A stretch of DNA of 64,000 bases from Coriobacteriaceae bacterium (lineage in GTDB: Bacteria; Actinomycetota; Coriobacteriia; Coriobacteriales; Coriobacteriaceae). The DNA lies in assembly GCA_902364975.1 (NCBI GenBank), contig CABJFQ010000009.1:31193-95192 (forward strand), written 5' to 3'. Each line of letters opens with the position of its first letter. The first letter of the stretch is position 1. This document shows positions 58,050 to 64,000 of the stretch, piece after piece. The translations under genes were made by a program, and so were the position numbers. The notes below the pieces were generated by a model. It did no database searches. It had not been told where the DNA came from and saw only the letters and a program-made list of their open reading frames with translations.

Positions 58050-59783
58050 CTACAACTCAGCGAGCATGATCCAGGCAGAGCTGTCCTGCGCGAGCCTGCC
58101 ATCTGCAAGCGGTGATGAGGTGAGCAGGACCCTACCCGCCGGCAGCTCCACGGGTGCTGCACCGAAGTTCGTCACACACGCCCAGCCGTTGTCGCGGCGA
58201 TAGGCGATGACGCCGCCCTCAGCGCCCTCGGCACCATCCGCAAGGCCGGTGCACCCGTCAAGATCGAGCCACGCAAGATCGTTGGCGCACCCGCGCAGCT
58301 TGCGCCGCAGCCAGAGGGCGTCGCGATAGAACGCAAGCATCGATGCCGGGTCCGCTTCTTCCCTATCGGCAGCGTAATCGGAAAACCATGCAGGCTGTGG
58401 CAGATGGGGCGCCGCATCGGCGTCCGCCGGTGAAAACCCAAACGATCCGCCCTGCGCGGGATCGTCCGCTGCCACCCACGGCAGGGGCACACGACAGCCG
58501 TCGCGCCCCTTCTCGCGCTTCGGTCCGTGCGTATTGGTCGCAGTGGGATCTTCGAGTGCAGCCCACGGGATGTCAGCCACCTCAAAAAGGCCGAGCTCCT
58601 CACCCTGATACACGTATGCCGAGCCCGGAAGCGCCAACTCAAGCAAAAGGGCTGCCCGCGCGCGGCGCTCGCCGAGTTCACGGTCCTCGTCATAAGACGA
58701 CCCGTCGCGTAAGAGCCAGTCGAGCGCAATCTGATGGTAGCGCGTCGCCTTGATTTGCGGCAGGGCATAGCGTGTCGCCACGCGCGGCACGTCGTGGTTG
58801 GAGAGTACCCAGGTCGAGGCGGAATCGGATTCGATGGCCGCCTTCAAGCCCTTCTCGATTGCAGCGTGCATGTCATCATAGGTCCAAGTGGCCTTGGCGA
58901 ACTCAAAGTTGAATGTCTGGCCAAGCTCGCTGGGGCGTGCGTAGAGATACTGGCGCTCGGGCAGAACCCACGCCTCGGCAACGGCGCTGCGCGGCGGATC
59001 ATAACGGTCGAACACGCGGCGCCACTCGCGATAGATCTCATGGACCTCGTTGCGGTCCCACAGCGGATGGGTGCCGTCCTCAACCATGTCATCGCCCTCG
59101 GCGAGATGCCACCGGTCGAGGTCATCGCGGTCGAGATCCTTGGCGAGACCGTGCGCCACATCAATGCGAAAGCCATCGACGCCTCGATCGCTCCAAAACG
59201 CCAGGACGTCGCAAAAGAACGCATGAACCTCGGGACACGACCAGTCAAAGTCCGGCTGCTCGGGCGTAAACATGTGCAGATACCACTGACCGTCCGCGAC
59301 GCGCGTCCAGGCGGGGCCGCCAAAGTTGGCATTCCAATTGGTGGGAGGCAGCTCGCCGTGCTCGCCGCGACCATCGCGGAAGATATAACGGGCGCGCTCG
59401 GGTGATCCGGGGCCGGCGGCAAGAGCGGCTTTGAACCAGGGGTGCTGGTTGGACGAATGGTTGGGCACGATGTCGACGATGACCTTGATGCCGTGCGCAT
59501 GAGCCGCAGCGATCATGTCATCGAAGTCGTCAAGCGAGCCGAGACGTGGGTCGACATCGCAGTAGTCCGCCACATCATAGCCGCCATCGACAAGAGGCGA
59601 TGGGTAAAACGGGCTCAGCCAGATAGCCTCGATGCCCAGCTGCTCAAGATAGTCCATCTGCTGGGTAATGCCCGCGATATCGCCCAGACCCGAACCAGTC
59701 GAATCCTTAAACGAGCGCGGGTAGATCTGATAAATCGCGGCATCGGACATCCATGAGCGCGAAGAGGACTTTTCTGTAGCCAT
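58050..59783 (-). CDS. GH13 alpha-glucosidase (oligo-1,6-glucosidase/MalL-like)
   Basis: Cytoplasmic hydrolase of short alpha-glucosides. The 577-residue protein starts AIYQIYPRSFKDSTGSGLGDI as in GH13 subfamily alpha-glucosidases. It has DIVPNHSSNQHPWF, the nucleophile Asp in GVDGFRIDVAHG, the acid Glu in AVAEAWVLPER and the third acid in WVLSNHDVPR. A beta C-terminal domain follows. The ATG at 59783 has GGGAG ten bases upstream. No transporter or regulator adjoins it, so it stands alone. Confidence 0.92.
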   Translation of the reverse strand: MATEKSSSRSWMSDAAIYQIYPRSFKDSTGSGLGDIAGITQQMDYLEQLGIEAIWLSPFYPSPLVDGGYDVADYCDVDPRLGSLDDFDDMIAAAHAHGIKVIVDIVPNHSSNQHPWFKAALAAGPGSPERARYIFRDGRGEHGELPPTNWNANFGGPAWTRVADGQWYLHMFTPEQPDFDWSCPEVHAFFCDVLAFWSDRGVDGFRIDVAHGLAKDLDRDDLDRWHLAEGDDMVEDGTHPLWDRNEVHEIYREWRRVFDRYDPPRSAVAEAWVLPERQYLYARPSELGQTFNFEFAKATWTYDDMHAAIEKGLKAAIESDSASTWVLSNHDVPRVATRYALPQIKATRYHQIALDWLLRDGSSYDEDRELGERRARAALLLELALPGSAYVYQGEELGLFEVADIPWAALEDPTATNTHGPKREKGRDGCRVPLPWVAADDPAQGGSFGFSPADADAAPHLPQPAWFSDYAADREEADPASMLAFYRDALWLRRKLRGCANDLAWLDLDGCTGLADGAEGAEGGVIAYRRDNGWACVTNFGAAPVELPAGRVLLTSSPLADGRLAQDSSAWIMLAEL

Positions 59784-59972
59784 GGGATGAATCTCCCTTG
59801 CAACGAGGTTTTGCGAGATGCCCACGATGATACGCCCAAAGCTGACATTCACGGCAAACAACGCCGCAGCCACGCCCCAAACGCTCGCCCCCTCTCGGGC
59901 TCGAGCCTCCTGGGACGAATCGATCGATTAGTGAAAAGAACGGAAGACTTACTCCCCCGGCCACGACAGCGA
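59784..59972. other. Gene-free region upstream of the GH13 gene
   Basis: The GH13 promoter must lie here. A perfect palindrome AATCGATCGATT is at 59918-59929, about 135 bases upstream. No gene is supported. Confidence 0.4.
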
Positions 59973-60072
59973 GCGGGCTCCGGGTGCCCCAGGTTGCCGC
60001 GAAAGAGGAGGGAAGCGTACTTTATGTACGCGACCGACGATTGAGGGGCAAGATGGGGTGCCCGGGGCCCGC
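59973..60072 (+). ncRNA. Large stem-loop, candidate structured RNA
   Basis: Arms 59973-59998 and 60047-60072 pair at 24 of 26 positions in plus-strand RNA, three of them G-U; in the other strand these would be A-C mismatches. A second hairpin (GCGTAC/GTACGC) sits in the 48-base, purine-rich terminal region. No reading frame or tRNA explains it. It does not end in a T-run. Confidence 0.45.
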
Positions 60073-60083
60073 GCAGCGTCAAC

Positions 60084-60110
60084 AAAAAACGCGGTTCGTT
60101 AGAACCGCGT
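60084..60110 (-). terminator. Terminator after tRNA-Gly copy 2
   Basis: On the minus strand a perfect nine-base stem (ACGCGGTTC with GAACCGCGT) is followed by TTTTT. Confidence 0.88.
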
Positions 60111-60118
60111 AAGATAGT

Positions 60119-60194
60119 TGGAGCGGACAACGGGGCTCGAACCCGCGACCCCAACCTTGGCAAGGTTGTGCTCTACCAACTGAGCCATGTCCGC
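60119..60194 (-). tRNA. tRNA-Gly (GCC), copy 2
   Basis: Identical 76-base sequence to copy 1, with anticodon loop TTGCCAA and encoded CCA. It is the last gene of the Gly-Cys-Gly cluster. Confidence 0.95.
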
Positions 60195-60202
60195 ATATGT
60201 AA

Positions 60203-60227
60203 AACAAAACGGGCGCCGGAGCGCCCG
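60203..60227 (-). terminator. Terminator-like hairpin between tRNA-Cys and tRNA-Gly copy 2
   Basis: CGGGCGC and GCGCCCG pair around four bases and TTTTGTTTT follows on the minus strand, yet only eight bases remain before the next tRNA. Confidence 0.75.
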
Positions 60228-60236
60228 GATGTTGCC

Positions 60237-60310
60237 TGGAGGCGAAGCCCGGATTCGAACCGGGGGTAAAGGCTTTGCAGGCCTCTGCCTTACCACTTGG
60301 CCACTTCGCC
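60237..60310 (-). tRNA. tRNA-Cys (GCA)
   Basis: A 74-base cloverleaf with acceptor GGCGAAG, anticodon loop CTGCAAA, T-loop TTCGAAT and encoded CCA. Confidence 0.95.
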
Positions 60311-60311
60311 G

Positions 60312-60334
60312 AAAAAGGACCGCCTAAACGGTCC
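60312..60334 (-). terminator. Terminator-like hairpin between tRNA-Gly copy 3 and tRNA-Cys
   Basis: GGACCG and CGGTCC pair around six bases and TTTTT follows on the minus strand, just before the tRNA-Cys 5' end. Confidence 0.7.
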
Positions 60335-60344
60335 GGAAATGCAA

Positions 60345-60420
60345 TGGAGCGGACAACGGGGCTCGAACCCGCGACCCCAACCTTGGCAAGGTTGTGCTCT
60401 ACCAACTGAGCCATGTCCGC
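60345..60420 (-). tRNA. tRNA-Gly (GCC), copy 3
   Basis: Identical to copies 1 and 2; first gene of the Gly-Cys-Gly cluster behind the promoter at 60433. Confidence 0.95.
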
Positions 60421-60432
60421 TTGCGGGTTATT

Positions 60433-60480
60433 AATTTACGCGAGTTGTCCAAAAGACGCAAGTACTTTTTTCAAAAAACT
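60433..60480 (-). promoter_or_regulatory. tRNA-Gly/Cys/Gly promoter with upstream A-tract
   Basis: TTGCGT (60456-60461) and TAAATT (60433-60438) on the minus strand are 17 bases apart. TTTTTTGAAAAAAGTAC precedes the -35 box. Confidence 0.75.
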
Positions 60481-60525
60481 TGTCTGCCGCATGTTCTTAG
60501 TAGCTAAACGCGCTAAAGCGATTGG

Positions 60526-61272
60526 CTAGGCACACGATTCCAGCGCTCCGCTAAACAGCTTCACCATCTGCACGCGCGTGCCGGCGCCGTCCGTACGACG
60601 AGCAACCTCCACGTTATCGACGAGCATACGCATAAGCTTGATACCACGGCCGCGCTCCTCTGATGCGACCGGTTCGCTCGTTTCATCGATAGAATAGCCG
60701 GCACCTCGATCAAGCACCTCAACCACAACGCGATCGCTATAGGCCTGAACCGTCAGGACGCACCCGATACCGCCCGCATGGTCATAGGCATTACCCAGCG
60801 CCTCCCCCGACGCCAATGCGACATCGTAGCGCTCGTCACGGCGCAACGGAAGCGATTCAAGGAGTTCGGCGATGCGATGTCGGTAGTATGGAAGATTCTC
60901 GATACCCTGACGGACCTCGACGCTCTTACTCCAGCGAGGCAGCTCCCCCACCGGAATGGCGGGAATAGACTCCCGTGTCGGCCCCGCGACATGAAGAATA
61001 TCGACAAGACGAGCAATCTCCAAAAAGCGAACAACTTCACCCGATGCATTGACGAGCGAAAGCAGGCCTTCTCGCCTCATGAGCTCACGAGCGCGCGTAA
61101 GCAGGAATGCCAAGCCCGTCGAATCGATAAAGCTAACAGCCTGACAGTTGATGACGACACGACGCACGCCGCGGCCAATCAAAGCATCCAACCGCCGACG
61201 CAGCGCAGGCACCGTGGCGATGTCGATATCGCCTGGTGGCGTCAAAACCGCTATGTCATTCCACTCATTCAT
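60526..61272 (-). CDS. Fused STAS anti-sigma antagonist and HATPase anti-sigma kinase
   Basis: A 248-residue partner-switching protein. Residues 1-100 are a STAS domain with the phosphorylatable Ser in VSFIDSTGLAFLL. Residues 125-248 are a GHKL kinase domain of RsbW/SpoIIAB type: ALASGEALGNAYDHAGG (N-box), VEVLDRGAGYSID (G1) and ERGRGIKLMRMLVDNVE (G2). Antagonist and kinase are normally separate proteins. The ATG at 61272 has GGGGA twelve bases upstream; the start is less sure. It follows the PP2C phosphatase gene by 78 bases. Confidence 0.85.
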   Translation of the reverse strand: MNEWNDIAVLTPPGDIDIATVPALRRRLDALIGRGVRRVVINCQAVSFIDSTGLAFLLTRARELMRREGLLSLVNASGEVVRFLEIARLVDILHVAGPTRESIPAIPVGELPRWSKSVEVRQGIENLPYYRHRIAELLESLPLRRDERYDVALASGEALGNAYDHAGGIGCVLTVQAYSDRVVVEVLDRGAGYSIDETSEPVASEERGRGIKLMRMLVDNVEVARRTDGAGTRVQMVKLFSGALESCA

Positions 61273-61350
61273 ACGACCATGGTTCCCCAAAAAAGCCCAC
61301 TCGATGCATTCGTTTCCCCAACCGTACGGATTCAGCCCGCCCAGCGTCGT

Positions 61351-63696
61351 CTATGAACGGCCCCGTAAAAACTCAAGGGACACCAATGCAATGTCATCGT
61401 CCAGCGCCGATTCGGTAAATCGGTCAAGCTCGCCCAAGACCTTGCCGCAAATGCCCGACACGCCCTCACCCGAGACAGAGAGCAGAAGGTCGCGAAGGCG
61501 CTGCTCGCCAAAGAAAGCACCCGAGCGGTCACGCGCTTCGATTGTTCCGTCGGTGTACATAAATAGCATGTCACCAGGAGCGAACGTAAACACGCCTGTC
61601 TCGTACACCATGCTCTCAAAGGCACCGATTACCCCCGATTGGCATCCAAGCAGCTCGACCTCTCCCCCACGAGCCTCGCCGCCACCCAGCGGCATCGACT
61701 CTGGCCTGATGACCATGGTCGGAGGATGGCCCGCCGAACAATACGTTGCGCGTCCGGCTTTAAGGTCAATCTTGGCGATAAAGGCCGTCACGAACGTCTC
61801 GACCCTCGAAAAGCCCATAAGCATGCTGTTAAGGGAGCGTGCCATGCGGGCCGGTCCAGCGCCCTCCCAGGCATATGCCGTCAGGGCCGTCTTGACGAGT
61901 GCGGACATCGATGCAGCCTCAATGCCTTTGCCAGACACATCGCCCAGAATCATGACGGCGCAATCGTCGGGAAGACGGATGAGCGTATAGAAATCGCCGC
62001 CGACCAACGCCGAGTTCGTGGCCGACAGGTACACCGAATCGGCGGCGATTCCCGGAACATCCCCCAGTGAATTTCTCATGCCAATCTGGAGGGTCTGAGC
62101 GATATGGCGCTCCTCACGCTTTTGAGATTCGCCTTCATAGATCAGTTCAAAGTCATGAGCCAAGTGCACCAAGTAGTCATATTCAAGGTCATCAATCGGC
62201 TCTTGGCTACCATCACGAAGCAGCAGCGCACGCGTCGTCGGCCCCTTCGCAACAGAAGCAGGAACGATTGCGTCGTTACTGTGCTTGCCATCGCCCTCAG
62301 GGCGTGGGCGCCCCGCCTCGATGCCGGCGTCGACGTAGAGACCCTGGCAAGGCAGGCCATGCGCTCTAAGCCAGCCTCCCATAGGCATCGATTCGTCAAC
62401 GCGAGTTATACGGACGTGTTTAAGGTCCTCGGCACTCGTGCCGCCCAAAACAGATGCCTCAAAGCCATCAGGGGCAGCCCCCAGACGTGCCGCTGGCGCC
62501 GTCGTGGAAAAGAAAAGCTTCTCGGGATCGTCCGGCAAAGCAACGCGACTGCCGCCTTCAAAATCTATGACGTAGGAATCCAGACTGGCGTCATACTCAA
62601 CAGGGCAAAAATGGCAGTTGAGCATATTGCAGATCTCGGACGACACCGCCTGGGTAGCCGCGGCGGAATCGTCTAGAAAGGTAAACAACTCATCACGCAG
62701 CACATTGAGGGAACGACCAAGCTCGGCCGTGCGACGGGAGCGAAGGCTCGATGCCATGCCGACCAGCTGGATAGACAGGTAATCGCAAATGACCTCGAGC
62801 ACATTAACGTCATAGGCGAGCGGTGCCTGGGGGCGTTTCCAACCAACTTCCAGCACACCGAGGATCTGCGTACCGTAAAAAACGGGAAGACAGATTTCAC
62901 TGCGGTACGGAGGCATATCCTGCATGCGCAACAGGTGCTTAGAACGATTATCCAGGTCCATGAACATACCGGAGGCGGCCTTATCGCCCTCAAGGTCCTG
63001 TTGAATCGACAAGCGACAAGCACGCGACTCGCGAAGAACATACGTCGGAATGCCAGCGCCATACGGCAAAAACTCGGGCAGGTAGCTGTCGTACAGCTCC
63101 TTGGAAACACCGCGAAGCTTAAAGCCGCCGCTCTCAGAAAAATAGATAGCGGCACCCGAAGCATCGAGCGTTCCTACAAGCTGGTTCAAAACGGTATCAA
63201 GCAGGCTGGGTAACTCATCGGAGCCCACAGTGCTCATAATGACCGAGAGCGTCCCAGAGAGACGCTTGTTCGCCACTCTAAGCTCCGATAACGCACGCTT
63301 GAGTTGCCGGTCGTGAGAATACTGTTCCTCGATACTGTGAAGCGCCACCAGGACACGTGGTGCGCGGCACCCAAAGATGCGTGGAGGCGTTACGGAGCCC
63401 GCACGAACCAAGACGGGAATAAAAGAGCCGTCACTCAGCTTGAGCATCAGTTCGTTCTCGGAGCCATCAGTTTCAAATGGCAGACGATGTTCCGTCGCAC
63501 GTTCAAAAGCGGACGAGTACAGGACGTCTTTAACATCTCCGCCGATGACGTCGGCGCGTTCCTCGCACATCAAACCAAGTAAGCGATTATTCACATGCAG
63601 AATGGTTCCGTCGAGCTCGCAGATGATGACAGCATCGCTCGTGATCTCGACTAGTTGGGCAACGTCTGCCCACTCGTTGCGTTCAAGCGTTTCCAT
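61351..63696 (-). CDS. PAS-GAF-PP2C (SpoIIE/RsbU-type) phosphatase
   Basis: A 781-residue cytoplasmic signalling phosphatase, expected to dephosphorylate a STAS protein. Residues 10-120 are a PAS domain (SDAVIICELDGTILHVNNRLLGLM), about 145-310 a GAF domain (STVGSDELPSLLDTVLNQL start), then a second sensor-like region to about 510, and 545-781 the PP2C domain with SALVGGDFYTLIRL, MILGDVSGKGIEAASMSALV, TYCSAGHPPTMVI and MYTDGTIEARDRSG, which holds the metal-binding Asp residues. The ATG at 63696 is chosen over a GTG four codons upstream. Its partner gene follows in the same direction. Confidence 0.9.
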   Translation of the reverse strand: METLERNEWADVAQLVEITSDAVIICELDGTILHVNNRLLGLMCEERADVIGGDVKDVLYSSAFERATEHRLPFETDGSENELMLKLSDGSFIPVLVRAGSVTPPRIFGCRAPRVLVALHSIEEQYSHDRQLKRALSELRVANKRLSGTLSVIMSTVGSDELPSLLDTVLNQLVGTLDASGAAIYFSESGGFKLRGVSKELYDSYLPEFLPYGAGIPTYVLRESRACRLSIQQDLEGDKAASGMFMDLDNRSKHLLRMQDMPPYRSEICLPVFYGTQILGVLEVGWKRPQAPLAYDVNVLEVICDYLSIQLVGMASSLRSRRTAELGRSLNVLRDELFTFLDDSAAATQAVSSEICNMLNCHFCPVEYDASLDSYVIDFEGGSRVALPDDPEKLFFSTTAPAARLGAAPDGFEASVLGGTSAEDLKHVRITRVDESMPMGGWLRAHGLPCQGLYVDAGIEAGRPRPEGDGKHSNDAIVPASVAKGPTTRALLLRDGSQEPIDDLEYDYLVHLAHDFELIYEGESQKREERHIAQTLQIGMRNSLGDVPGIAADSVYLSATNSALVGGDFYTLIRLPDDCAVMILGDVSGKGIEAASMSALVKTALTAYAWEGAGPARMARSLNSMLMGFSRVETFVTAFIAKIDLKAGRATYCSAGHPPTMVIRPESMPLGGGEARGGEVELLGCQSGVIGAFESMVYETGVFTFAPGDMLFMYTDGTIEARDRSGAFFGEQRLRDLLLSVSGEGVSGICGKVLGELDRFTESALDDDIALVSLEFLRGRS

Positions 63697-63721
63697 CGTG
63701 GACCTCACCGTCTATCGGTAA

Positions 63722-63744
63722 CAAAAAAGCCTCCGAAGAGGCTT
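63722..63744 (-). terminator. Terminator of tRNA-Leu
   Basis: AAGCCTC and GAGGCTT pair around TTCG and run into TTTT on the minus strand. Confidence 0.88.
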
Positions 63745-63755
63745 CTCAAATGCGA

Positions 63756-63845
63756 TGGTGTCGGAGGCGGGACTTGAACCCGCATGACCAAAAAGCGGTC
63801 ACTAGCACCTCAAGCTAGCGCGTCTGCCAATTCCGCCACTCCGAC
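63756..63845 (-). tRNA. tRNA-Leu (GAG)
   Basis: A 90-base class II tRNA: acceptor GTCGGAG, anticodon stem CTAGC with loop TTGAGGT, a long variable arm (TGACCGC-TTTTT-GGTCA), T-loop TTCAAGT and encoded CCA. Confidence 0.95.
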
Positions 63846-63902
63846 ATGCTATGTTGTTGATTCGCGGTTCGTTTTGTTGGGCCCGCGCGTTCAACGAGGA
63901 AG

Positions 63903-63950
63903 ATAATAACCTATGATTCGAGAACTGTGCAAGCACTTTTTTCAAAAAAG
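63903..63950 (-). promoter_or_regulatory. tRNA-Leu promoter with upstream A-tract
   Basis: TTGCAC (63927-63932) and TATTAT/TTATTA (63903-63909) on the minus strand are 17-18 bases apart. TTTTTTGAAAAAAGTGC precedes the -35 box. Beyond it, to 64000, no gene is visible. Confidence 0.72.
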
Positions 63951-64000
63951 TTTACGAATTTGTAATTCCTTGATTATCGACTTTATCCGAACACCTCCCA

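Noticed and set aside
57548-58162. 204-codon minus-strand frame across tRNA-Val and tRNA-Gly
   Set aside because: It reads through two tRNA genes, their promoter and their terminator, so it cannot be a gene.
60079-60414. Minus-strand frame across the tRNA cluster
   Set aside because: Repeated peptide segments in it are translations of the identical tRNA-Gly genes.

Overview
The window looks like chromosomal DNA from an anaerobic gut actinobacterium of the class Coriobacteriia, most like Collinsella. This is an inference. It rests on the GC-rich codon use, strong purine-rich Shine-Dalgarno sites, an L-lactate dehydrogenase, an oxygen-independent ribonucleotide reductase (NrdD/NrdG), a DUF3793-flavodoxin pair, a SpoIIE-type phosphatase and many GC-rich rho-independent terminators. 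No rRNA, CRISPR array, insertion sequence or prophage was seen. Most genes lie on the minus strand.

Layout. Positions 1-10000 hold core metabolism: a cut-off DUF2974-like hydrolase, lactate dehydrogenase, a class I aminotransferase, glutamine-dependent NAD synthase, a Ser/Thr-rich membrane protein, a gene split by an in-frame stop codon, and the ribosome-associated ATPase EttA. Positions 10000-11300 hold an sdpR-sdpI-like pair. Next to it is a 28-residue hydrophobic peptide gene behind a LexA-type box, with its ribosome-binding site inside a hairpin. After tcdA and tatD, 13135-24523 is a long co-directional catabolic island: a GntR regulator, a YfcC-type carrier, FrlC-, FrlB- and FrlD-like proteins (two kinases), two amidohydrolases, YjbQ, BtpA and an FGGY kinase. 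It resembles a greatly expanded fructoselysine (Amadori product) locus.

Positions 24600-36100 hold two HAD phosphatases, pgi, a truncated iron-alcohol-dehydrogenase-like gene between two direct repeats, a Y-family polymerase-YolD pair behind a second LexA-type box, a membrane-anchored HMA protein with a CsoR-like site, DUF3793-flavodoxin with an iron-box-like site, and an amino-acid ABC transporter whose permease carries an extra exported domain. Positions 36200-39500 hold three minus-strand genes; two of them begin just after related hairpins that keep their pairing although the sequence has changed.

Positions 39680-54900 are mixed: cyclase, PanE-like reductase, MetY with a short leader ORF and a divergent LysR gene, RNase HI, acylphosphatase, a PerR/Fur protein, an orphan UreE-like protein beside an SlyD-like FKBP, a dipeptidase, the folE-HD-folB genes and nrdG. 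Positions 54900-64000 hold nrdD with NrdR-like boxes, six tRNA genes (Val, three identical Gly, Cys, Leu) whose three promoters share an upstream A-tract, a GH13 alpha-glucosidase, a large unexplained stem-loop, and a partner-switching pair made of a PAS-GAF-PP2C phosphatase and a fused STAS-kinase protein.

Starts were chosen mainly by Shine-Dalgarno spacing. No computation or database search was run; family names rest on motifs read by eye.
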